Assembly: GCF_000317225.1 (NCBI RefSeq)
Contig: NZ_AJLL01000070.1
Coordinates: 1-64,000 of the forward strand
Source of the DNA: Fischerella thermalis PCC 7521
GTDB taxonomy: Bacteria; Cyanobacteriota; Cyanobacteriia; Cyanobacteriales; Nostocaceae
Direction of reading: 5' to 3'
DNA: 64,000 nt
Shown here: positions 27,998-37,451 of the stretch, one piece after another
How positions within the stretch are numbered: position 1 is the stretch's first letter
Layout: every line of letters starts with the position of its first letter
Program-made: the position numbers and the translations under genes
Notes under the pieces: generated by a model
Told to the model about the DNA's origin: nothing
The model's input: only the letters and a program-made list of their open reading frames with translations
Database searches by the model: none

Positions 27998-30193
27998 TCA
28001 CCTGGGAGACTCAATTTGCAGGTCTTGTTCTTGTGGTTCCACGATCAGTTCGATACCTCGCACGTCTTTGTAGATGATTTCTGTACGGCGATCGCGTGCA
28101 TAATCTACGCGGGTGTTACCTTGTGTTTTCCGTTGGGTTTCACCAAAAGAACGAATGGTCATCCGTTCTGGACTAATACCCTTACGCAGTAGGTAATTTC
28201 TCACAGCTAAAGCCCGACGTCTACCCAGTGCCAAGTTATATGCGTTGCTGGCGCGGGGGTCGGTGTGACCTTGTAATTCAACCACGATGAAAGGATATTT
28301 TTGCAATACTGCTGCTACTCGATCCAAGACAGCAGCACTTTCTGAACTAATAAAGGACTTATCTAAGGCAAAGTGGACATTATTTGGTGCGAGTATGCGG
28401 ATGGGTTCTGGTGGTGGCGGTGGTGGCGGTGGTGCTGGTGGTTCTGGTGGTGGTGGCGGTACTGGTCGAGAAGTACACTGTGGAGGCTGGTTTGGTGGAG
28501 AAGTTGGCTTCAGATTCGGTTTTGTGCCAGCAGTGCCAATAATTGCCGCCAGCGCTGGTTCCGATGTCCCATATTGCGGATCGGTAGCGATCGCACTCAC
28601 CACATCTCCGGTTTGCAAGTTCTCGACTGTGGTGCTAAACTTACCATCTTCATCTACAGGTACAGTTACCAATGGTTCACTTAATGCCCCGTAACCCCTT
28701 TGATAATCGCCTAAACGGTAAATTGTAACCTGGGAACCGCGATCGGCTTTTCCCTGCAAAGTGACGCTGTTTCCTGTAGGCGGAAACGCCCTTTGTTTAA
28801 ATTCCGGCGCATTAATCGCCCCATTCCCAGTTTCCAGGCGACGGTTAGGAGAATCCCGGCGCGGATTAGGGCCATCTCCCACCTGAAAGTCACTCACATC
28901 GAGATTTTGCTGGGTATTCAGGTCAATACTCAAACCTTCTAACGCTGCAAATTTATTGTTTTGGATGATATTCTTGACCCCTGGTTTTCTTTGCCCAACA
29001 TCATTCTTGGGAAAAGCTGACACTACTACCCCCGGCCCAGCTTGATAGTCAATTTCATTACCAACTACCTGGTGATTACTACCCATCAAGTAAACTGCTG
29101 CCCGGCGTAATCTTCTACCGTTATAGGTGATTTTGTTATTCTGAATTGCTACGTTACCTTGGGGTTTAAATAAATACACTCCCGCCCCGTCATTACCACA
29201 AATCAAGTTACCTATAATTTGAGACTGGTTGACCAAACCTTCAAATCTCAAAGCATCAGGCATTCCAGCAATACCGTTAGCAACGAGGATATTTTCTTGT
29301 ACTACCGTATTTTCACCACGTACAGATGTAATAATTGTACTACCATCATGGTAATAAATCCGGTTTCGCCGGATTGTTGCTCCTTGGGAGTTAAACACGT
29401 AAACCCCGAACGCCGAAGTTTGTTCTGGCATTTGTTCACTAGCTGTTAATCCCAGCCAGTTGTTCTCAATCACAACATTCTTGGGTGGCACGTCAGAGAC
29501 GCGGAAGGGAAAATCATCGTTGGGCGGTTGCTGACGGCTGGTATCGGGAGGTGGGAAACGGTGAGCAATGACAATGTCCCCCGGTGGTGTAGTCAGAGTT
29601 ACCGGTTTCGGATCAGTGTCAAAAGCCAAATTTCCCAAAATCTGTTTGATCGGTTTGCTCGTAAAACCATAAATATTTAAGCCGCGAATGGTCACACCAT
29701 CAGCAACCACAGTCAACCCGCGCAAAATCTCTTGATTTGGTGCGGGAGTGATTGTCACTACTGGTATCGGAATGGCAATTTCCGCTGTTGCTGAACCTTT
29801 TGGATCGTATCCCGGTTGAGTTGAACCATCGATAACTAATCCGGGGGTGGCTAAATCTGGTAATTGTGTTTGTAACTGGATCGTAGTTGCACCAGCAGGT
29901 AAATTAAACTCAATCCGAGAAGCACCTGTGGTTGGTGTCACCTGGGCTTTTTCGGCATTACTAAGTTTTGCTGTGGGTAAAGTACCACTGACGATCGCGA
30001 TCGCTTCGCGCAGAGTCACAGCATTGTCAGGGGTAGGGTTCCCATCTTGATTACTATTTACCACCACCCGCAATGTAGGAGAGGGAGTGGGAATTTGAGC
30101 AAAGGCAATTTCTGGAGGTAAAAAGTAAACGGTAAAAGGTAAAAGATAAATTATTCCTTTTGCCTTCTTTGTTTTAAATTTCAATTTGGACAT
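27998..30193 (-). CDS. Right-handed beta-helix protein with C-terminal OmpA domain
   Basis: 731 aa. There is an N-terminal signal peptide (IIYLLPFTVYFLPPEIAFAQ). The CSLREAxA-like motif NAVTLREAIAIVSGTL (about 56-71) and ITIDGSTQ-like text (LVIDGSTQPGYD) introduce a parallel beta-helix (about 150-440) with repeated N-x-I-x-x-N turns. A Pro-rich linker (560-600) follows, then an OmpA/MotB peptidoglycan-binding domain (about 605-715): FALDKSFISSESAAVLDRVA, VELQGHTDPRASNAYNLALG and RRRALAVRNYL. This suggests a periplasmic or outer-membrane protein held to the cell wall. It is gene 3 of the surface operon. Confidence 0.85.
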   Translation of the reverse strand: MSKLKFKTKKAKGIIYLLPFTVYFLPPEIAFAQIPTPSPTLRVVVNSNQDGNPTPDNAVTLREAIAIVSGTLPTAKLSNAEKAQVTPTTGASRIEFNLPAGATTIQLQTQLPDLATPGLVIDGSTQPGYDPKGSATAEIAIPIPVVTITPAPNQEILRGLTVVADGVTIRGLNIYGFTSKPIKQILGNLAFDTDPKPVTLTTPPGDIVIAHRFPPPDTSRQQPPNDDFPFRVSDVPPKNVVIENNWLGLTASEQMPEQTSAFGVYVFNSQGATIRRNRIYYHDGSTIITSVRGENTVVQENILVANGIAGMPDALRFEGLVNQSQIIGNLICGNDGAGVYLFKPQGNVAIQNNKITYNGRRLRRAAVYLMGSNHQVVGNEIDYQAGPGVVVSAFPKNDVGQRKPGVKNIIQNNKFAALEGLSIDLNTQQNLDVSDFQVGDGPNPRRDSPNRRLETGNGAINAPEFKQRAFPPTGNSVTLQGKADRGSQVTIYRLGDYQRGYGALSEPLVTVPVDEDGKFSTTVENLQTGDVVSAIATDPQYGTSEPALAAIIGTAGTKPNLKPTSPPNQPPQCTSRPVPPPPPEPPAPPPPPPPPEPIRILAPNNVHFALDKSFISSESAAVLDRVAAVLQKYPFIVVELQGHTDPRASNAYNLALGRRRALAVRNYLLRKGISPERMTIRSFGETQRKTQGNTRVDYARDRRTEIIYKDVRGIELIVEPQEQDLQIESPR

Positions 30194-30264
30194 TAATCAC
30201 TCCTATGACACCACGTTTGAAAACAATGAATGATGAATGATGAAAAATGACAAAATTTCATCCT

Positions 30265-33200
30265 TCATCCTTCTGCCTTCTGCCTTCTGCCTTCTGCCTT
30301 CTGCCTTTCTTTCAAACGCTGAATCAATTTAGTCTGGGATGTCTCTTTGGCAGGTTTTGTTTGCGCTGTTGAGATTTCCGACTCTTGTTGTTGCTTGGGT
30401 ACTGGTTCTTGTAAACCAAAGCCACCCAAAAGTTCGTTCAACTTCAAGCTGATATTGATATAGAAACCACCTTCGGAACGATAACCAGTAAAGTCGCGGT
30501 CATCTACACTGCCAAAGCTGTAACCTAGACCCAAACGTAAATCAGGAGTGACGTAATATCCGGTTTCGACAGCAACACCGAATTCATCATAGTCAGTGCC
30601 GCTATTGGAGTTTTGTCCAATCCATCGTCCCTCAACGGCTAAATCACTGCGATAACCTAAGCGGTAAGCTGCCCGCAACTGTGCCAGGTTGACACTGCCG
30701 TCATATCTGTCATTGTCGTAGTAGGTGACGCCATTGCGAAAAGCGTATTTACCGTAGAACTCCCAGCGCCAATTGGGGGCGTAGATACCCTCTGCGGAAA
30801 ACACATGACCTGTGGCTGTACTACCTGTAAGTTGGGTTTCGGGAATCGAAGCAGAGTTTTGCCGCCACTCGTATTTCAGCAACCCGTTGAATTTATCGTT
30901 GGTGGGGTCGCGGTATGCTAAACCGATTTTAAGATTAGCTGTGTCTCCCAGTTCTTGGAATCTGATACCGCCGGTGTCGATGCTGTTGACGACGGTGGGA
31001 AGGTAGACGTTAGCTTCGCCTGCTTGTTGGAAGCGGACTAAGGCTGTCAAAGCTGGAGAGATTTTTCCGGCGGCGGCGGCGGAAATGACTAGGTTATTGC
31101 TTTGATCTCCATCACGATATTCAAATTGGGCGCGGGCTTTGAAATCAGGATTATCAGTGTATTCAAACCCCAGGCTGTAAACGGAACCAGAAAACAGTCC
31201 CAAACTCGCAGCTGTTTGCCCGACTGCGTAATATTGCGGGTATCTATCTCCTGCTGCTGTAGCATTGAATATGTTCTTGAATACGTATTGATAACCCAGA
31301 TTGACTTTGAATCCTGGTGCTACTTTCCAACCGTGATTTACACCCAGAGCGCCTTGTCCCTGCAAGCCACCAAAGCCAGAAAGTACAGAATAGCGACCCA
31401 GCAGAGAAGTATCATCTGATAATTTTTGATCGACAATCGTGTCTAAGGTGGTGAGGGAGTTCCCTGGTAGTAATTCACTGTCATCATAAAATTGGTGTGC
31501 CAGTCGGAATGTCACTCCTTCAGCTGCTTTCCAGTCCAAACCTAAAGTAGTCCGGTTGGGATACAAGGGATCAGAATCACCCAAGTTCAGTTCATTTTGA
31601 GCTTGAAAAGTCAAGGTATCTGTTAATGGAAACTTCAAACGAGATACAATCTGACTCGCGTCACCATCTAAGTCATCACCAATACGGTCATTGCGAGAAC
31701 GATTGACGTATTCCAAGCTGAGATCACTATTACCCAGCTTTTGCAGAATTCCCGCCCGGAAGGTTCGCAGTTCGTTACTGACTCGTTCCCCAGGACGGTT
31801 TTGTGGTTGTGGGTCGAATAAGTCAAAGAAGTTAGTAATGGAAGTTGGTGCAGTGCCGTAGTTCTCTTCCACGTCGTAAGCGACTCTCAAGCTAGTCAGG
31901 TCACTCAATCTGGTTAATAAAGACGCTCCGTAGCGGGTTTGTCCTGGTGTAAAGCTGAAGGTGGCGTTGTTGGAGAAATTTGGCTCGACGGCGCGATAGT
32001 AAGCTTGAGCGAAAAGATTTTCTGTGATGTTGCCAAAAGCTTCCAAGCGGTAAGCATTACCACTTGCTTGTTCACCAGTGATCAGGTTGTTGTTGGAGTG
32101 GGCAAATTCCCCGACTATCTTCCCTGCATTTCCTAAAGAGATTAAGAAGTCTCCACCGAACAGTTCAAAATCTTGGTCGCCTTGGTCTTCCCGGAGGTAA
32201 CTAATAGCACCGAAAGTTTTGTTTGTGAAATCGTTGGAGAAGTTATATTGCAGTCTTCCACCCACAAGGCTGGAGTCTTCGCCGCCTTCATTTTGGTAAG
32301 TAACGACTATGCGCCTAACTAAAGTTGAACCAAAGGGGTTGAGTTCTGTGGCAAAGACCGGACGATTAAACCGCAGTGTACCACGGTCATAGTCAATCTC
32401 GTAGTCTGCACCACGCACCATTTGTTTGCGTTCTACTACTGTCCCAGGACGGTTAATTTCTTCGGCTTCGACATAAACAATTTCACTGCCAGGAACTAAC
32501 AGGCGTTTGGAAAGGAAGTAGTAGCCACTGGTACCGTCAGGAACGATGGTATCCCGTTGGAAGCCTTCAATATTGTTGGCATACAAGCCTGTGATTTGCA
32601 GGTTGCCCAGGTTGTAGTTGGCTTTGAAACCGTGGAGTTGGCGGGAGGTAGCTGTATACAGTTGGGAGGCGCGAGCAAATTCCTTGGTAGTGTAGTCGCC
32701 CCACATGAAGTAATCTGGTTCTGCTCCCACAATCGAGGGAGTACGTTCTAAACGAGCGTAGAAACTGTCAATGGAAGGGGTGGTGGGGGTAGCGGTGGAA
32801 CTATCACCGTAAACGGGATAGGGTTGTTCACAGAACTGCACACCACCAAATAGGCGATTGTTGCCTTCACAGTCTTGATTGATGGCGCGATCGCTATTGA
32901 ATGCTCCTGTAAATAACCAATCTCCGATTTTTCCTGTGGCAAAGGCTGCACCATAAAAATCTACCGTCGTGCCTTTGTCTATCTCGTCAGGATCAAGAAA
33001 CTCTTGTAGACTTCCCCAGTAATTCGTCCCTCCTGGGCCAATCCGCAAGTTCAGTACCCCTGTCACCAAGGAAGGGCGGAGATGGGTGGAGAATTCAACT
33101 TGAGTGTAGGCTTCTAGTGGTGCTGTTGTGATTTTCTCTATCCAGGAATTATCTGTTTGTTGGGGGAAGGTGGGATTTTTGATGTCACCCAGTTGTGTTG

Positions 33201-33903
33201 GAACATTGAGTGATTGTTTTTGAATCTTGTCGATCGCAGCCCGGATGCGGACTTGTTGGGGTTTGATGTCTGATTGCAAGGTGGCGGTGAATTCCCCATC
33301 AATGACACGCACCTGAAAGCCGCCTTGGTCTTTGTCTTGGTCTGCGCCAATGAATTTCCCGGCGCTGGTGGTTAAGGTCGCGATCGCATCTTTACGAATG
33401 ACTTCACCTTTTTCATCAATAATTCTTCCTTGTAGTTTTATTGTGGAACGTCCATCAGCTTGTACACGTGGATCGCCTACAGGTGTAATTTCCAGCGTGA
33501 CTTTTGATTGTCCTGGAGTTGCTGGAGTGGGAGTATTGATTGATGAATTATCCGTAGAAGTGGGTTGTTGTTGGAGTGGCGAGTTGGGATTCTGTTGAAA
33601 TTCAGTTGTCGGATCTTGTTGAAATACCGAGTTAGGATCACCAGAAGATGGGGAATTCTGGGAGATCAACAAAGGGGAAAACGTGGTGACGCGGTCAATA
33701 AAAGACACTTCTAAAGGTGCGGAGATTTCTTTCCCCGCCTCAGAGGCTCCTCCTGTCTCCCTTGTCTGGTTTGTCTGTTTGTCTCCCTGTCTTCCATCTA
33801 ACACACTGGCAAAAACTGCGTTGGGAGAAACAAATATTAAGTAAAGACCAAAAAGGTAAAAGAAAAAATTTTGATTTTGGTAAAGCTTTTTTATTTTTTT
33901 CAT
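30265..33903 (-). CDS. Very large outer-membrane beta-barrel protein with Ig-like domain
   Basis: 1212 aa. There is a signal peptide (FFFYLFGLYLIFVSPNAVFA), then a Ser/Gln/Asn-rich spacer (85-130). An Ig-like, invasin-type domain lies at about 130-235 (KVTLEITPVGDPRVQADGRS, DAIATLTTSAGKFIGAD). After this comes a long run of alternating aromatic and polar strands (270-1160), typical of a barrel of many strands. The end is the strand-like GGFYINISLKLNELLGGFG. I see no TonB box or plug domain. It overlaps the upstream gene by 4 bp (ATGA). The last residues (RQKAEGRRQKAEG) are encoded by a CTTCTGC heptamer repeat. Possible roles are secretion channel or adhesin translocator. Confidence 0.78.
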   Translation of the reverse strand: MKKIKKLYQNQNFFFYLFGLYLIFVSPNAVFASVLDGRQGDKQTNQTRETGGASEAGKEISAPLEVSFIDRVTTFSPLLISQNSPSSGDPNSVFQQDPTTEFQQNPNSPLQQQPTSTDNSSINTPTPATPGQSKVTLEITPVGDPRVQADGRSTIKLQGRIIDEKGEVIRKDAIATLTTSAGKFIGADQDKDQGGFQVRVIDGEFTATLQSDIKPQQVRIRAAIDKIQKQSLNVPTQLGDIKNPTFPQQTDNSWIEKITTAPLEAYTQVEFSTHLRPSLVTGVLNLRIGPGGTNYWGSLQEFLDPDEIDKGTTVDFYGAAFATGKIGDWLFTGAFNSDRAINQDCEGNNRLFGGVQFCEQPYPVYGDSSTATPTTPSIDSFYARLERTPSIVGAEPDYFMWGDYTTKEFARASQLYTATSRQLHGFKANYNLGNLQITGLYANNIEGFQRDTIVPDGTSGYYFLSKRLLVPGSEIVYVEAEEINRPGTVVERKQMVRGADYEIDYDRGTLRFNRPVFATELNPFGSTLVRRIVVTYQNEGGEDSSLVGGRLQYNFSNDFTNKTFGAISYLREDQGDQDFELFGGDFLISLGNAGKIVGEFAHSNNNLITGEQASGNAYRLEAFGNITENLFAQAYYRAVEPNFSNNATFSFTPGQTRYGASLLTRLSDLTSLRVAYDVEENYGTAPTSITNFFDLFDPQPQNRPGERVSNELRTFRAGILQKLGNSDLSLEYVNRSRNDRIGDDLDGDASQIVSRLKFPLTDTLTFQAQNELNLGDSDPLYPNRTTLGLDWKAAEGVTFRLAHQFYDDSELLPGNSLTTLDTIVDQKLSDDTSLLGRYSVLSGFGGLQGQGALGVNHGWKVAPGFKVNLGYQYVFKNIFNATAAGDRYPQYYAVGQTAASLGLFSGSVYSLGFEYTDNPDFKARAQFEYRDGDQSNNLVISAAAAGKISPALTALVRFQQAGEANVYLPTVVNSIDTGGIRFQELGDTANLKIGLAYRDPTNDKFNGLLKYEWRQNSASIPETQLTGSTATGHVFSAEGIYAPNWRWEFYGKYAFRNGVTYYDNDRYDGSVNLAQLRAAYRLGYRSDLAVEGRWIGQNSNSGTDYDEFGVAVETGYYVTPDLRLGLGYSFGSVDDRDFTGYRSEGGFYINISLKLNELLGGFGLQEPVPKQQQESEISTAQTKPAKETSQTKLIQRLKERQKAEGRRQKAEG
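30266..30306. repeat. CTTCTGC heptamer tandem repeat at a gene end
   Basis: Five tandem CTTCTGC units at about 30270-30306 cover the stop codon region and last 13 codons of the large barrel gene; the same short-repeat DNA continues into the intergenic gap. Confidence 0.85.
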
Positions 33904-34832
33904 CGTTTCCCCCCTGAGAACGCAGGCGTAACCCCAAAATTGACTCGTGCTAAGCCACTGGGTGCTAATTTGACCAAGCGAGACTGGCTGTTACTTTCGA
34001 TAAAGTATTTATTGGGTGCCAGCGCATAACCTGGTAGGCTGGTCAAGTCTAGGGTTGCTGTCCGATAACCAGCAACGACATTGGCTAAGGAGAATAAACC
34101 ATTGGCGTCGGTAACGATGCGGTTACCATCATCCATGTAAATCACCGCATTCGGTACACCTGGTTCGTTCGGTTGTTGTTCACCATCAAAATTTTTATCG
34201 ACAAATACACGTCCAATTAAAGTGCCACAGTCAGACACAATACCTGGTCGAATTCGTAAGACATAGCTGGCTTGATTACTGGTAAGATTACCTGCTCTGG
34301 CTTGGGCTGTGTTTCTGCCATCACCACGAATTGCATCTGGCGTCACCTCAACAGCATAGTTAACTATCAAACTTTGATTGGGTTGCAGTCCTTCATTGGA
34401 GGAGATGGTTACTGTGCGACTAGAAGCAGTGGTTGCACTCAAAGATACAGGTCTATCTCCTATGGAACCTTTGAGTGACTTGGAAATAAAGCGCACTCCC
34501 AAGGGTAGCCTGTCTGTAATTGCTATCTGGTTAGTTGGGGAGTTACCAGTATTACGAATAGTGAGAGTGTATATTACTGTGTCACCTGGTTCTGCGGCTG
34601 CTCTATCTGCTGTTTTGATGATTTCCAATGCTGCTTGACTAGCACTGAAAGTCACTTCATTGGAGTTCACAACTCTGCCGCTATTAGGAAGATTATCCGC
34701 ACTCCCACGGGCAGTATTTGTGATCACGCTTGTTTGAGAAATAGCTGGTAAGATACCGTAAGTAAAAATGCTGAAAATGTAAAATGGACAAAGGAGGCTC
34801 CAATGCCTCAACCATGAAATTTTAGAAGTCAT
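33900..34832 (-). CDS. DUF11 plus SdrD B-type exported protein
   Basis: 310 aa. There is a signal peptide (LLCPFYIFSIFTYGILPAISQ). A DUF11 domain covers about 70-190 (LEIIKTADRAAAEPGDTVIY, TNQIAITDRLPLGVRFI). The C-terminal domain (205-300) is CNA-B/SdrD B-like: CGTLIGRVFVDKNFDGEQQP, then DANGLFSLANVVAGYRTATL. These beta-sandwich modules occur in cell-surface stalks and adhesins. It is the first gene of the four-gene operon, with ATGA start-stop overlap with the barrel gene, so the two are co-translated and probably work together at the outer membrane. Confidence 0.83.
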   Translation of the reverse strand: MTSKISWLRHWSLLCPFYIFSIFTYGILPAISQTSVITNTARGSADNLPNSGRVVNSNEVTFSASQAALEIIKTADRAAAEPGDTVIYTLTIRNTGNSPTNQIAITDRLPLGVRFISKSLKGSIGDRPVSLSATTASSRTVTISSNEGLQPNQSLIVNYAVEVTPDAIRGDGRNTAQARAGNLTSNQASYVLRIRPGIVSDCGTLIGRVFVDKNFDGEQQPNEPGVPNAVIYMDDGNRIVTDANGLFSLANVVAGYRTATLDLTSLPGYALAPNKYFIESNSQSRLVKLAPSGLARVNFGVTPAFSGGKR

Positions 34833-35122
34833 TGGAAGGCATTAATTAATAACAGCAGTTTTTCCAAGATTTAAGGTTTTTGATAAAAAAAACCTGTGAT
34901 TCTAGTGATTTTCAAATAATCTCAACTAAATTTATTAAACAATGCAGGTATAACACCCTTGTGGGATGATGAGAGTGAAAATCACAAATATTCTCAAGCT
35001 GAAGAAGCTTGCTCATGGCTAGTAGTCTGCCCACAGCTACAAAGTCCGAGTCTAAACATTCTCCGCTTCACAACTTCGGCCTAGACTCGTCAATTTTGGC
35101 TTGGTTGAGTACTAGAATTTCT

Positions 35123-35175
35123 TCTGTTGTATTTTTGCCCCACAAATCCTGCGAGTAGGGCAAAAATACAACAGA
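35123..35175. repeat. 18-bp perfect inverted repeat (stem-loop)
   Basis: Arms TCTGTTGTATTTTTGCCC and GGGCAAAAATACAACAGA with a 17-nt loop. This is long and perfect for chance. It lies about 290 bp upstream of the first surface-operon gene; it could be an RNA stem-loop, a terminator of an unseen transcript or a protein-binding site. Confidence 0.9.
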
Positions 35176-36087
35176 CTGAATTTTTATTTGATTATGAAGC
35201 AATTGCAATTTCACCGCCCTTGAGTAAGATTATTTTTTCGTGATGGGAGTCTAACTATCCCAGATTTGGGACTGTAAATGACGTAGATGTTTTCATGACA
35301 TGACAGACACTGCCTGCAAACTTGTATTGTCATGAGATAGCACCACTGATAACCTTACTCTGCTTAAAGAACACAGAAAATCACCACCATCGTTGCGGCA
35401 AATATATTTCAACAACGAAGGGAAGACAACCGTTAGCTCTATGCGATGAAGCACAGAGCTATTTCATATTCGTCTTTACAGCACTGAACTCTTGCAAAGT
35501 CACAACTAGGGAAAACATTGCTTTGAATAACTTGTAAGTGGGGAGAACATGAATTAGATGATTGAGGAATTCCGCTATCAACCTAATTGATGTTCACACA
35601 AAATAATAAATCGCTAACTCGGTTCTGAAGCTAATACGTTTCTGATGCAGAATCTAAGAAACCACAGCCCCATGTACCAAGTCGAATCTCGTTTTTGAGA
35701 TAACACTTCAGTAATATTACCCATAAATTAACTATAAGCAATCAGGATTATAGAAATTTATTCAGTATTTTTTATTATCTTTACAAAAGGAGTCTTATAC
35801 GTATCCGAATATTCCCTGAATAAATATAATAACAGTCAAATAAAATACTGATGTTTTCTATGAGCTTGATATGAAATACAGACTATAAATATCTGCTAAA
35901 AACTTGATATATGTTCATTTATGCAAAAATACAAAATTGGTACTATAGCTTTTTAAATATAAAAGTAATCAAATTAGTAGTGTATTAGTTTACAATTATT
36001 ATATTGAGCAAGAAAATATATATTACCTGCTTTTTCTTTTAATTAAAGTAAAAAAATATAATAATAAAGTATTAAGGTACTGAACTA

Positions 36088-36105
36088 GCCCTAATTAATT
36101 AGGGC
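36088..36105. repeat. 18-bp perfect palindrome
   Basis: GCCCTAATTAATTAGGGC reads the same on both strands. Self-palindromes with no loop often mark protein-binding sites or dispersed palindromic repeats. No gene lies within 360 bp. Confidence 0.88.
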
Positions 36106-36149
36106 AGACAATTACAAAACTGTCCACTCATATATACAAACACTTTTCT

Positions 36150-36173
36150 GTATTTCTCTAATCAGAGAAATAC
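36150..36173. repeat. 9-bp stem hairpin
   Basis: GTATTTCTC and GAGAAATAC around a 6-nt loop (TAATCA), followed by TTTTCGC. It could be a weak terminator reading plus. Confidence 0.6.
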
Positions 36174-36467
36174 TTTTCGCAAAAAATCATGCTTCTTGAC
36201 GAGCAAAAAGAATTAATAATCGGTTAAACGTTCTTGCGAAATGCTTCCAAGAAAAAATATCTATAGTCGTTATTTTATGACAAAGCATAATTCACGAGCA
36301 CGGGCTTGCTCTATAGATTTCACAGCCTATCTATAATGAACTTAACTAAGAGTTATGATTTTGCCATCAAAGATGCTATTAGGACAACGAGAACACCTGT
36401 GCTAATCAAGCGCCTTGTAGGAAGCTTTTCTGCAAGCGGATATTTTTTGTCCTTCTAGACAATTCAT

Positions 36468-37103
36468 TTAATAGGTATCGTCGTATTCTGGCATATCAAC
36501 TCGTCTTGCTTCGGTACGGGGCGGTAGGAACTCAGCCCGGCGTACAGGAGCTAGGGGCGGTGTGGGCCCGTTGTAGGGATGAATCACCTGAACGGTACGA
36601 GGACGTTGTTTCGGAGAGAACAAAGACAAAACTCCAGCTACGACAATACCACCACCAATAGTCAGAGACATACCTCCCACAGCCCAAACTATGGGTGAAG
36701 ACCACCAGCGATTTTGAGATTGTTGCTGCTGCAACTGTGCTGCATTTTGGCTTTGTAATTGCTGTTGGAAAGAAAAAGCAGCTTGTTGAGCTTGTTGAGC
36801 TTGAGCCTGAATTTGCTGAATTTGGATTTTAAGTTGTTCGTTTTCTTGCTTGAGCTTCTCATTTTCCATCTTTGCTCGTTCGATGGCGACACGCTCATCA
36901 GTATTAGGGCTTAGAGGTGGGTTTTGGGGGAGTGGTGCATAATTAGGAGGGGGATAGTATGGTTGTGGTTGCGGCACTAAATTTGGGATTTGAGGAATAG
37001 CAATATTTGGCTGTTGCAGAGATGTTCCTGTACCTTTAAGTAAAAGGATCGCCGCTAGCCCAGCAACAGCAACTCCGCCGATAAACGCCATACTTTCACT
37101 CAT
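36468..37103 (-). CDS. Hypothetical protein with two membrane segments and a coiled coil
   Basis: 211 aa. An N-terminal hydrophobic helix (AFIGGVAVAGLAAILLLKG, 6-24) is followed by a Pro/Gln-rich spacer (30-68), a heptad-rich coiled coil (72-132, with KMENEKLKQENEQLK), a second hydrophobic helix (WWSSPIVWAVGGMSLTIGGG, about 133-162) and a basic, Pro-rich tail ending MPEYDDTY. The layout suggests a protein spanning the membrane with a coiled coil on one side. I do not recognise the family. It is alone on the minus strand. Confidence 0.65.
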   Translation of the reverse strand: MSESMAFIGGVAVAGLAAILLLKGTGTSLQQPNIAIPQIPNLVPQPQPYYPPPNYAPLPQNPPLSPNTDERVAIERAKMENEKLKQENEQLKIQIQQIQAQAQQAQQAAFSFQQQLQSQNAAQLQQQQSQNRWWSSPIVWAVGGMSLTIGGGIVVAGVLSLFSPKQRPRTVQVIHPYNGPTPPLAPVRRAEFLPPRTEARRVDMPEYDDTY

Positions 37104-37451
37104 CGCTTTTACCCCTACATAGCAAGTTAACAGCAGTTTTTTGTAATTTAGACACTCTCACACTCATAAACTTACATCAATGAACTTGATTTTACACCCG
37201 ATACTAATTTTTCATGCTGCATATCTGCTTTATATATTCAAAACTATATTTGTTAAATTGTCTACCAAGCTTAGGTGAAAAACTTGGTAAGTAGAGGACA
37301 GGAGAAAAAGCAGAATTAAGAAGAAAGAAAGGAAAATTTGCTCTCAGACAGAATTTTCATGGTTTATGCTCAAGGTTTAAGCGTGCCTATATACTTATTA
37401 CATTTTTTAACTCGTTTCTCAGTAATAATTCTATTTTGTCTTGGGGTTGAT
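37104..37451. other. Intergenic region upstream of the coiled-coil gene
   Basis: No gene seen. AT-rich, with an AAGCTTAGGTGAAAAACTTGG near-inverted segment at about 37268-37288. Both the promoter of the coiled-coil gene and the 3' end of trpA lie here. Confidence 0.4.

Larger units (their letters stand above)
34833..36467. other. 1.6-kb gene-free AT-rich region with palindromes
   Basis: No convincing protein gene on either strand; a 71-codon frame at 35322 lacks coding features. It holds the promoter of the surface operon, three strong palindromes (35123-35175, 36088-36105 and 36150-36173) and much A/T-rich DNA. A non-coding RNA or long 5' leader could lie here. Confidence 0.55.

Noticed and set aside
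30265-33903. Ordinary TonB-dependent receptor
   Set aside because: No plug domain or TonB box was found, and an Ig-like domain precedes the strands.
35322-35537. 71-codon plus-strand ORF in the gene-free region
   Set aside because: Unusual composition, no ribosome binding site and no recognisable domain.
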